From NCBI GenBank assembly GCA_030673645.1, contig DAOVIO010000032.1, positions 1 through 28,907 on the forward strand: 28,907 bases of DNA, written 5' to 3'. Under the pieces are notes generated by a model, which was not told the origin of the DNA, ran no database searches, and saw nothing but the letters and a program-made list of their open reading frames with translations. Made by a program: the position numbers and the translations under genes. Positions 7,416 through 14,360 of this stretch are shown here, piece by piece; position 1 is the first letter of the stretch, and every line of letters starts with the position of its first letter. This stretch comes from JAGLSB01 sp023135955. Lineage in GTDB: Bacteria > Bacteroidota > Bacteroidia > Bacteroidales > GCA-2748055.

Positions 7416-8204
7416 CTATTCTTTTCCGCCATTATATCCCCTGACAATTCCTCTTTTTGAGTTTCGGATGAATAAAATCACCTCATCCCGTTCTTTGGAT
7501 GCCTGTAAATTTGCTTCTATAAAATCGACCGCATCTGAAATATTAAGATCTCTTTGATAGATGATTCTGTACATTTCCTGAATCTCATATATGCTTTCGT
7601 TCGTAAAGTTCCTTCTTCTAAGTCCAACAGAATTAATTCCAGAATAAGTTAAAGGATCCCTGCCCACCATAACATAAGGAGGTATATCTTTTGAGACCTT
7701 GCTACCACCTTGTGTCATTACATGTGCACCAATACGTACAAACTGATGAACTAGTGTTGCAGGTGAAACAATAGCAAATTCGTCTACTTCAACTTCACCG
7801 GCAAGAGCGGCATAACTACCCATGATACAATTGTCTTTGATTATGCAGTCGTGGGCTACATGCGTATAAGACTGTAACAAACAGTTACTTCCAACAAGAG
7901 TTTTGCCTTTAGCATTCGTTCCACGGTTAATGGTAGCAAATTCGTGAATTTTTGTATTGTCCCCTATTTCAGCAGTAGAATATTCGCCCTTAAATTTCAG
8001 ATCCTGAGGCTCTCCGGCAATAACGGCTCCAGGAAAAATCTTACAATTTTTTCCTATTCTGGACCCATTCATTATAACAGCGTTAGGGCCAATCCATGTT
8101 CCATCTCCAATTACAACATCTTTTTCTATAGTAACAAAAGCATCAATTCTTACATCTTTACCAATTTTGGCATCGGGATGTACATTCGCCTTGGGATATT
8201 TCAT
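7416..8204 (-). CDS. lpxA: UDP-N-acetylglucosamine O-acyltransferase
   Basis: 262 residues. LpxA transfers a 3-hydroxyacyl chain from ACP to UDP-GlcNAc, the first committed step of lipid A synthesis. The N-terminal two thirds are left-handed beta-helix hexapeptide repeats (IGKDVRI, VIGDGTWIGP, IGKNCKIFPGA and others). The catalytic motif SYTHVAHDC gives H115 and H118; H118 corresponds to the base H125 of the E. coli enzyme. LVHQFVRIGAH and GINSVGLRRRNF are typical LpxA motifs, and the C-terminus is helical. The start lies 4 nt after the lpxC-fabZ stop, so the two are translationally linked. LpxA is the last gene of the minus-strand operon, and I see no terminator between it and thiL. Confidence 0.97.
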   Translation of the reverse strand: MKYPKANVHPDAKIGKDVRIDAFVTIEKDVVIGDGTWIGPNAVIMNGSRIGKNCKIFPGAVIAGEPQDLKFKGEYSTAEIGDNTKIHEFATINRGTNAKGKTLVGSNCLLQSYTHVAHDCIIKDNCIMGSYAALAGEVEVDEFAIVSPATLVHQFVRIGAHVMTQGGSKVSKDIPPYVMVGRDPLTYSGINSVGLRRRNFTNESIYEIQEMYRIIYQRDLNISDAVDFIEANLQASKERDEVILFIRNSKRGIVRGYNGGKE

Positions 8205-8208
8205 TTCA

Positions 8209-9606
8209 TTATTCTTTTACTTTTGTTATTTGAGCCATCAATTCTCCCTCAATAACAAGTTTGTCACCAACATAACCCTGGCCAAACATAATAGCAATTC
8301 CTCGCCTAATGGGTTCAAGAAGAGACATCTTCATTATTAGAGTATCTCCGGGGACAACTTTTCTTTTAAACTTCACCTTATCGATCTTGAGAAAAAAGGT
8401 GAGATAATTTTCCGGATCAGTAACAGTATTAAGTACAAGCAATCCGCCAACCTGTGCTAATGCCTCAATCTGTAAAACTCCTGGCATTATTGGCTCATCT
8501 GGAAAGTGACCCACAAAGAATGGCTCGTTCATTGTTATATTTTTTATACCAACAATCTTTTTGTCGTCACGATATATTATTTTGTCAACAAGGAGGAAGG
8601 GACTACGATGCGGCAAAGTTTTCTGAATACCAACGATATCTACTAAAGGTGCATCATTAGGATTATATATGGGTACATCTTTTTTAGCTATGGATTTTTT
8701 GACCATTTGACGAAGAATCCTTGCAAACTCAGTATTAGACTGATGACCAGGCCTTTGTGCTATGATCTTGCCCTTAAATGGCATCCCAATAAGAGCAAGG
8801 TCGCCTATCATGTCTAATAATTTATGACGGGCAGGCTCGTTTGGAAAATGTAAGTCGATATTATTTAGTACACCCTCAGGCTTAACTTTAATTTTAGGTT
8901 TGTTAAACAGTTCAGCAAGACGGTCAAGTTCTTCCTGGTTAACTTGCCTGTCCATTATAACTATTGCATTATCAAGATCTCCTCCTTTAATAAGGTTATT
9001 GGCTGCAAGTAATTCCAGCTCATGTAAAAAAACAAACGTTCTTGAAGGGCCAATGTCAGTTTTAAAATCTTTGAGATCAGCCAGAGTTGCATATTGATTT
9101 CCAAGCACTTTGCTATTGTAATCAATCAATACATTCATGCTGAGTTGCTCGTCAGGATAGGCGATAATATGAATCTTTTTTTCTTCGTCGTAATATTCAA
9201 CCTTTTCCGTTGGCGTAAAATATATTTTTTCAGCATTTTGTTCTTCTATGCCCGCTTTTTCTATCGCATTTACATATTGTATTGAACTTCCATCTAAAAT
9301 CGGGGCTTCTGGACCATTAATTTCTATCAAGACATTATCAAGTTCCATTCCAGTACAAGCAGCAAGGCAATGTTCAATGGTACAAACTTTTGCATTGTTC
9401 TGTTCAAGCGTAGTACCTCGTGAAGTGTCGGTAACATTTTCTGCCAAGGCATTAATAATTGGCTTACCAGGCAAGTCAATTCTCTGAAAGACAAAACCAT
9501 GATTTTCTGGAGCTGGATTTAATGTTATTGTAACATCAATACCTGTGTGAAGGCCTTTACCACTAAGAGAAACGGCTTTTGATAAGGTTTTTTGTTTTTC
9601 TGCCAT
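8209..9606 (-). CDS. lpxC/fabZ: Bifunctional LpxC deacetylase / FabZ dehydratase
   Basis: 465 residues, a fusion that is usual in Bacteroidota. Residues 1 to about 305 are LpxC, the zinc deacetylase acting on UDP-3-O-acyl-GlcNAc. Zinc ligands are H79 (TIEHCLAA), H261 and D265 (ARHKLLDMIGDLAL), with the general-acid H288 (PGHQSNTEFA). Residues about 320-465 are FabZ, which dehydrates 3-hydroxyacyl-ACP: LPHRSPFLLVDK (331-342), catalytic H367 (VGHFPDEPIMPG) and E381 (EALAQVGG). Joining them places the enzyme that draws 3-hydroxyacyl-ACP into fatty-acid synthesis beside one that draws it into lipid A. A 174-nt gap separates it from lpxD upstream, longer than elsewhere in the operon, with only a weak AT-rich hairpin (9650-9667); no promoter match is evident. 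Start is the ATG at 9606. Confidence 0.97.
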   Translation of the reverse strand: MAEKQKTLSKAVSLSGKGLHTGIDVTITLNPAPENHGFVFQRIDLPGKPIINALAENVTDTSRGTTLEQNNAKVCTIEHCLAACTGMELDNVLIEINGPEAPILDGSSIQYVNAIEKAGIEEQNAEKIYFTPTEKVEYYDEEKKIHIIAYPDEQLSMNVLIDYNSKVLGNQYATLADLKDFKTDIGPSRTFVFLHELELLAANNLIKGGDLDNAIVIMDRQVNQEELDRLAELFNKPKIKVKPEGVLNNIDLHFPNEPARHKLLDMIGDLALIGMPFKGKIIAQRPGHQSNTEFARILRQMVKKSIAKKDVPIYNPNDAPLVDIVGIQKTLPHRSPFLLVDKIIYRDDKKIVGIKNITMNEPFFVGHFPDEPIMPGVLQIEALAQVGGLLVLNTVTDPENYLTFFLKIDKVKFKRKVVPGDTLIMKMSLLEPIRRGIAIMFGQGYVGDKLVIEGELMAQITKVKE

Positions 9607-9780
9607 ATTGTATTCTAATTTCCGGTATTAATTTATATTTTCAATGTTCTAAAAACAATGGTTTTTAAAAACGTCGCAATATACAAAAAATCAATAAATG
9701 CCAAAGTGTGAATTTCAATGATTCGATTATTATCCCAAGTATTTTGAGCCATTTGGAAGGGGCATTTAATTCTATTCGAA

Positions 9781-10821
9781 TTAATTTTTAGTTTCCTTTA
9801 AGTCTTTTATATCTCTTTCAATCTGGTTGAGTTGCTGGCGTGTCTCTGGAAGCTTAGTAAATAACAATTGAGATTTCCAGAAGTTTCTATATTGAATTGC
9901 AGGAATACCTTGTATTATTTCACCGTCTTTTACATCACTATTAACACCCGATTTAGCACCTATTTTTACATCATCACCAACTTTAATGTGACCATTAATT
10001 GCTACTTGTCCTCCAACCATAATGTTTTTCCCGATTTTTGCAGAACCAGCAATACCAGACTGGGCAGCCATTACAGCATTTTCACCTAGCTCTACATTAT
10101 GTGCAATCTGGATCAGGTTGTCTAATTTAACACCTTTACGAATAACAGTTGCACCCATAGTTGCCCTGTCTACACAGCAATTTGCTCCAATTTCAACATG
10201 ATCTTCAATAATTACTATTCCAATCTGGGGGACTTTTTTATAATCATTATTAACCGAGGGTGCGAATCCAAATCCATCCGATCCGATTATAGTACCTGAA
10301 TGGAAAACACAATCTTTTCCAATTATGCTGCCTTCATAGACTTTTACTCCAGGGTGCAAAACACAACCTTCTCCTATTTGAACTCCATCACCAATATATA
10401 CCTGTGGATATATCTTAACATTGTTACCAATCTTAGCACCTTGCTCAATAACGGAATACTCACCAACATAAACGTTCTCACCTATTGTGGCCGTTTCATG
10501 GATGCTGGATAAGGGGCGAATCCCTTCTTTTTGAGGCTTACCTTGCTGATAAAGTTCGAGAAGGGAGGCAAAGGATTCATATGCATTATCAACTTTTATT
10601 AATGTTGCAAGAATTTCTTTTTGAGGATTAAAATCTTTATTGACAAGAAGAATACTTGCTTTGGTTTCATAGACGTATTTTTCATATTTCATATTTCCCA
10701 GAAATGCAAGAGTTCCAGGTTGCCCATCTTCAATTTTCGAAACATTATTTACTTCTACATCAGGATTTCCTATTAATTCACCTTTTAAAAATTCGGCTAT
10801 TGCACTGGCTTTGAAATTCAT
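9781..10821 (-). CDS. lpxD: UDP-3-O-acylglucosamine N-acyltransferase
   Basis: 346 residues. LpxD adds the N-linked 3-hydroxyacyl chain in the third step of lipid A synthesis. The N-terminal uridine-binding domain (about 1-100) includes PGTLAFLGNMKYEKY. A long left-handed beta-helix follows (VYIGDGVQIGEGCVLHPGV and similar). H241 in IQIAHNVELG aligns with the catalytic H239 of E. coli LpxD. GSDGFGFAP and GGQVAINGH are signature motifs. A C-terminal helical tail (residues 315-346) is rich in charged residues. It begins 33 nt after the HD-domain gene stop and is probably read from the same promoter near 12141-12170. Confidence 0.97.
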   Translation of the reverse strand: MNFKASAIAEFLKGELIGNPDVEVNNVSKIEDGQPGTLAFLGNMKYEKYVYETKASILLVNKDFNPQKEILATLIKVDNAYESFASLLELYQQGKPQKEGIRPLSSIHETATIGENVYVGEYSVIEQGAKIGNNVKIYPQVYIGDGVQIGEGCVLHPGVKVYEGSIIGKDCVFHSGTIIGSDGFGFAPSVNNDYKKVPQIGIVIIEDHVEIGANCCVDRATMGATVIRKGVKLDNLIQIAHNVELGENAVMAAQSGIAGSAKIGKNIMVGGQVAINGHIKVGDDVKIGAKSGVNSDVKDGEIIQGIPAIQYRNFWKSQLLFTKLPETRQQLNQIERDIKDLKETKN

Positions 10822-10854
10822 TATTTGATAATTTATATTAAAGAAGTGACAAAT

Positions 10855-12117
10855 TTAAGGAATAATTCCATGTTTCTTTAACTCTTTGGGATAACAGAGG
10901 TAGTATTTCTTAACAGTTTTTGAAAGTGCAGGTAAATCGAAAATATCTGAAGCAAAAATAATTTCTTTCAGGCTGCCATTTTTTTGGAGAATTTTAATTT
11001 TTTCATCCGAAGAATTATATGCCATATTGCAAATCTCACCACCTGGCATGAAATAATCAATCTCACTTTCAGGTATATGATAATGACGGATTATACTTTC
11101 CTTAACTTTTTTTATTTCAAGGCTTGTAAAACTCTTATTTTGAAGGATTATACTATAGAGTTTTCTGTGAATTAACCAGTAGGAAAGCTTAGATAAAACA
11201 TGATCTTTGTGATTTATCCATGATTTTGCAGAAATTAAAATATCACTGTCATCCATTAGACTGAAATAATGAAGTGCTTCATCAGAAAGGCCTTCCTTAA
11301 AATCACTTTTATCAGCCGTTTTATTAAGAAAATATCCAAACGCTTTAGTAGTAAATAGTATTTCTCCACGCATAGACAATTCTTTTGCACGTTTCAAAGT
11401 ATTGATAAGTAATTTTTCAGCAGATAATACAGTTTTATGAAGATAAACCTGCCAGTACATTAATCGTCGTGCAACAAGAAACTTTTCCACTGAGTAGATT
11501 CCTTTACTATCTACTACCAACTCATCGTCTTTTACATTCAGCATTTTAATAATACGGTCTGAACCTACCACACCCTCTGTGACCCCAGTGAAATAACTAT
11601 CGCGCTTAAGATAATCAAGCCTGTCCATGTCAAGCTGTCCACTCACAAGCTGGGAAAGAAATCTTTTATGATACTCGTCGTTGAATATCTGAATAGCAGT
11701 TTTTAAGCGACCCCCAAATTCCTTATTTAGTTTATTCATGAAGATGTGAGAAAGATCTTCATGATTAATTCCAGAAATGATACTATTCTCTAGTGAATGA
11801 GAAAAAGGGCCATGTCCAATATCATGAAGAAGCATAGCCGAAATTACTGATTCGGCTTCAATATCATTTATGTCAATTCCTTTTGATCTTAATACTTGTA
11901 TTGCTTGCCACATTAAGTGACCAGTACCCAAGGCATGCTGAAATCGTGTGTGATTAGCTCCAGGATAAACATAATTTGTGAGCCCTAGTTGGTTAATCCG
12001 CCTTAATCGTTGAAAATATGGATGTTCAATAATCTCATAATGAATACCAAAGGGAAATGAGATAAATCCGTATATCGGATCATTAATAATTTTTTTGTTG
12101 TCTGATTCTGAAGTCAA
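10855..12117 (-). CDS. HD-superfamily phosphohydrolase (dNTPase-like)
   Basis: 420 residues. Metal-binding residues of the SAMHD1/dGTPase-like branch are all visible: H61 (RFQHALGTGHL), H98 and D99 (LLHDIGHGPFSHSLE) and D165 in QLDMDRLDYLKRDS. The N-terminal start DPIYGFISFP is typical of the bacterial group annotated as HD-domain or dNTP triphosphohydrolase-like proteins. The substrate is not proven for most members and is not shown here. It is the first gene of the operon that continues into lpxD, lpxC-fabZ and lpxA. I recall the same HD-lpxD adjacency from other Bacteroidota, which hints at a functional link, but this is inference. A strong promoter match lies just upstream. Confidence 0.9.
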   Translation of the reverse strand: MTSESDNKKIINDPIYGFISFPFGIHYEIIEHPYFQRLRRINQLGLTNYVYPGANHTRFQHALGTGHLMWQAIQVLRSKGIDINDIEAESVISAMLLHDIGHGPFSHSLENSIISGINHEDLSHIFMNKLNKEFGGRLKTAIQIFNDEYHKRFLSQLVSGQLDMDRLDYLKRDSYFTGVTEGVVGSDRIIKMLNVKDDELVVDSKGIYSVEKFLVARRLMYWQVYLHKTVLSAEKLLINTLKRAKELSMRGEILFTTKAFGYFLNKTADKSDFKEGLSDEALHYFSLMDDSDILISAKSWINHKDHVLSKLSYWLIHRKLYSIILQNKSFTSLEIKKVKESIIRHYHIPESEIDYFMPGGEICNMAYNSSDEKIKILQKNGSLKEIIFASDIFDLPALSKTVKKYYLCYPKELKKHGIIP

Positions 12118-12140
12118 GGATTGAGCTTTGTATGTATTTT

Positions 12141-12170
12141 CAAAATTAAGCTTTAAATATTAATTGCAAA
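12141..12170 (-). promoter_or_regulatory. Promoter of the HD-lpxD-lpxC/fabZ-lpxA operon
   Basis: On the minus strand TTTG (12167-12170) and TAATTTTG (12141-12148) match the Bacteroidota -33 and -7 boxes exactly, with 18 nt between. Transcription would start near 12135, giving a leader of about 20 nt before the ATG at 12117. A second -7 match (TAGTTTTG, 12167-12174) overlaps the -33 box but has no suitably placed -33 of its own. Confidence 0.65.
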
Positions 12171-12295
12171 ACTATATTAGATAACAACAATGATAATCAT
12201 CCCACATTCTTTCAGGGTCAACGCATATAAAATTCGTAGATTTTTAAGGCAGCAATCATTATTCCTCTAAAATTGTGTATTAACTTATGAAACTT

Positions 12296-12449
12296 CAATA
12301 TTTTTGCCATAGGTAAAAAATATTGGGGTTGATCCTTTTGGATATTCACTTTACCACGTGTTTCACCCGTCCCGAGAATTCGGGATTGATGTTTAAGTCC
12401 TTCAGACTTAATAGGAATCACATGTTCGCTCAGCAGGAGTGACCCTGCT
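12296..12449. repeat. Cluster of four consecutive hairpins, candidate structured or dispersed element
   Basis: Stem 1: CAATATTTTT (12296-12305) with AAAAATATTG (12316-12325), extended inward by CC/GG. Stem 2: TCCCGA-gaat-TCGGGA (12370-12385). Stem 3: TTAAGTC-cttca-GACTTAA (12393-12411). Stem 4: AGCAGG-agtgac-CCTGCT (12432-12449). Stems 2 to 4 are separated by only 7 and 20 nt. None is followed by a clear T-tract, so a simple terminator role is not evident. Confidence 0.55.
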
Positions 12450-12493
12450 TTAAGATATTTAAATGCCTTGATCCTACACATTCTTTATAATAT

Positions 12494-12524
12494 TTTGAAG
12501 TTTAAATCTTTATTCGTACTTTTG
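12494..12524 (+). promoter_or_regulatory. Promoter of rimP-nusA-infB
   Basis: TTTG (12494-12497) and TACTTTTG (12517-12524) match the Bacteroidota -33/-7 consensus exactly, with 19 nt between. Transcription would begin near 12530, leaving a leader of about 54 nt that contains a 7-bp hairpin. Confidence 0.75.
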
Positions 12525-12547
12525 CGCCCGTAAGAGGAGGGATTGCC

Positions 12548-12565
12548 AGGGGACTATTGTCCCCT
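12548..12565 (+). promoter_or_regulatory. Leader hairpin upstream of rimP
   Basis: AGGGGAC-tatt-GTCCCCT: a perfect 7-bp GC-rich stem with a 4-nt loop, followed by TATTTTATT and then the GGAG ribosome site at 12574-12577. It could act as a weak attenuator (stem plus U-rich run) or an mRNA-stabilising or protein-binding site. Its position ahead of nusA makes feedback control possible but unproven. Confidence 0.5.
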
Positions 12566-12583
12566 ATTTTATTGGAGATAAAG

Positions 12584-13051
12584 ATGATTAGCAAAAAGAA
12601 GATAGAGAATTTTTTGAAGGAAGAGTTTAAAGACAGTGACGTTTTTCTTGTTGATGTTAACATAAACTCTGCAAATTTTATTCGCGTTTTTGTTGATAAA
12701 CCACTAGGGGTCAGCATAAATGAGTGTTATGAAATTAGCAGGAAAATAACAGGAGAATTTGACAGAGATGAGCAGGATTACTCTCTGGATGTGTCATCGC
12801 CCGGATTGGATATGCCTTTGAGTGTTACAGAGCAATACGAAAAGAACCTTGAAAAGGAGGTTCAGGTGGTAGGTATTGATGGTAAGAAGCATACCGGGAT
12901 TTTGAAATCGCATAGTCAGATTGGGATTGAATTAGAGGAGACAAAAAAGATTGCCGTAGAAGGCAAAAAGAATAAACAGTGGATAACAAAAGTATTAACT
13001 ATAAAATTTGATGATATAAAGACTGTAAAAGTCGTTATTTCTTTTAAATAG
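12584..13051 (+). CDS. rimP: Ribosome maturation factor RimP
   Basis: 155 residues, the normal length. The ATG at 12584 is chosen because GGAG lies 7 nt upstream. An in-frame TTG at 12557 would start inside the leader hairpin. RimP helps assemble the 30S subunit. Visible features are the N-terminal alpha/beta domain (IENFLKEEFKDSDVFLVDV, then RVFVDKPLGVSINECYEISR), the strongly conserved LDVSSPGLDMPL, and a C-terminal SH3-like domain (residues about 90-155; GIDGKKHTGILKSHSQIGIE). It begins the conserved rimP-nusA-infB operon, and nusA starts 15 nt after its stop. Confidence 0.95.
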   Translation: MISKKKIENFLKEEFKDSDVFLVDVNINSANFIRVFVDKPLGVSINECYEISRKITGEFDRDEQDYSLDVSSPGLDMPLSVTEQYEKNLEKEVQVVGIDGKKHTGILKSHSQIGIELEETKKIAVEGKKNKQWITKVLTIKFDDIKTVKVVISFK

Positions 13052-13066
13052 GAAATCTGGAAGAAA

Positions 13067-14305
13067 ATGGAAAATATAAATTTAATTGACACATTTTCAG
13101 AGTTTAAGGAACTCAAGAATATCGACCGGGTAACAATGATGAGCGTTCTGGAGGATGTTTTCAAATCGATGCTCGTTAAGCAATATGGTTCCGATGAAGC
13201 TTTTGACGTGATTATAAATATCGACAAAGGTGACTTTGAAATTTGGCATAAACGTGAAGTTGTGGCTGATAAAGAATTTGAAGACGAAACTCTTCAGATA
13301 TCTCTTTCTAAGGCTAAAGAAATTGATGATGATTATGAGATTGGAGAAGAAGTTACGGATTCAGTTAAGTTGATAGATTTTGGAAGACGCTCAATTCTCT
13401 CTTTGCGACAGAATTTGACAGCCCGAATCCTTGAATTAGAAAAAAACAACATTTTTATAAAATATAAAGATAGAATTGGAGAGATTGTTACTGGTGAAGT
13501 TTATCAGGTATGGAAGCGTGAAATACTTATTCTTGACGATGAAGGAAATGAGCTTATTCTTCCTAAAGGAGAACAAATTCCTTCCGATTATTTTAGAAAA
13601 GGAGATAATATCAGAGCTGTTGTTATTAAGGTTGAAATGAGAAATAACAATCCGATTATTATTCTATCCAGATCTTCACCTCTATTCCTCGAGAGGTTAT
13701 TTGAGTTGGAAGTTCCTGAAATTTTCGATGGGCTCATCACAATAAAGAATATAGTTCGTGTTCCTGGCGAAAGAGCAAAAGTAGCTGTTGAGTCTTATGA
13801 CGAAAGAATAGATCCGGTAGGTGCATGTGTGGGAATGAAGGGAAGTCGTATTCATGGTATTGTACGTGAGTTAAAAAATGAGAATATTGATGTTATCAAT
13901 TTTACAAATAATATACAACTTTTCATTTCAAGGGCACTAAGTCCTGCCAAGATCGGGAATGTTAAGTTAAATGAAGAAGAAAAGAAAGCAGAAGTTTATC
14001 TGGAACCAAAAGAGGTTTCTCTTGCAATTGGAAAGGGTGGGTTGAACATTCGCCTGGCAAGCTTGCTAACTGGTTATGAAATTGATGTGTATCGCGAAAC
14101 AGATGAAGAGGATGATGAAGATGTGAATATCGAGGAATTTAGTGATGAAATAGACGGATGGATTATTGATGAGTTCAAGTCGATTGGTTGCGATACAGCA
14201 AAAGCAGTTCTGGGGTTAACTGTTGAGGATCTTGTAAAAAGAACAGATCTTGAAGAGGAAACGATTAAAGAAGTAATGAAAATTATTAATGCTGAATTTG
14301 AATAA
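13067..14305 (+). CDS. nusA: Transcription termination/antitermination factor NusA
   Basis: 412 residues. NusA binds RNA polymerase and nascent RNA to control pausing, termination and antitermination. In order: an RNAP-binding N-terminal domain (1 to about 125), an S1 domain (about 135-200; GEIVTGEVYQVWKREILI), KH1 with GMKGSRIHGIVREL, and KH2 with IGKGGLNIRLASLLTG. A very acidic linker (ETDEEDDEDVNIEEF) and one short helical C-terminal segment (AKAVLGLTVEDLVKRT) follow. The E. coli-type pair of long acidic C-terminal repeats is absent, as in most bacteria. It lies 15 nt after rimP and 55 nt before infB on the same strand. Confidence 0.96.
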   Translation: MENINLIDTFSEFKELKNIDRVTMMSVLEDVFKSMLVKQYGSDEAFDVIINIDKGDFEIWHKREVVADKEFEDETLQISLSKAKEIDDDYEIGEEVTDSVKLIDFGRRSILSLRQNLTARILELEKNNIFIKYKDRIGEIVTGEVYQVWKREILILDDEGNELILPKGEQIPSDYFRKGDNIRAVVIKVEMRNNNPIIILSRSSPLFLERLFELEVPEIFDGLITIKNIVRVPGERAKVAVESYDERIDPVGACVGMKGSRIHGIVRELKNENIDVINFTNNIQLFISRALSPAKIGNVKLNEEEKKAEVYLEPKEVSLAIGKGGLNIRLASLLTGYEIDVYRETDEEDDEDVNIEEFSDEIDGWIIDEFKSIGCDTAKAVLGLTVEDLVKRTDLEEETIKEVMKIINAEFE

Positions 14306-14360
14306 TTTACAGTAAAAAATATAATTTAGCAAATCTGCAAAAGCAGGATAATATCGGAGT

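Larger units (their letters stand above)
12118..12583. other. Intergenic region between divergent lpx and rimP operons
   Basis: It contains the minus-strand lpx-operon promoter, a cluster of four hairpins (12296-12449), the plus-strand rimP promoter (12494-12524) and a leader hairpin (12548-12565). The stretch 12175-12295 is AT-rich and shows nothing recognisable. A minus-strand open frame of 87 codons (12218-12481) runs through the hairpins, but it resembles no family known to me. Confidence 0.5.

Noticed and set aside
9650..9667. Hairpin TAAAAAC-aatg-GTTTTTA between lpxD and lpxC-fabZ as a terminator
   Set aside because: The stem is almost all A-T and too weak, and the gap lies within an operon-like gene set. 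No T-tract follows a GC stem.
12218..12481. Minus-strand frame of 87 codons upstream of rimP as a gene
   Set aside because: It runs through four hairpins, has no visible ribosome site or family, and fits a structured repeat better than a protein. It is kept only as part of the hairpin finding.
12557..12583. Earlier TTG start for rimP
   Set aside because: The TTG lies inside the leader hairpin and lacks a ribosome site, while ATG at 12584 has GGAG upstream and gives the family's usual N-terminus.
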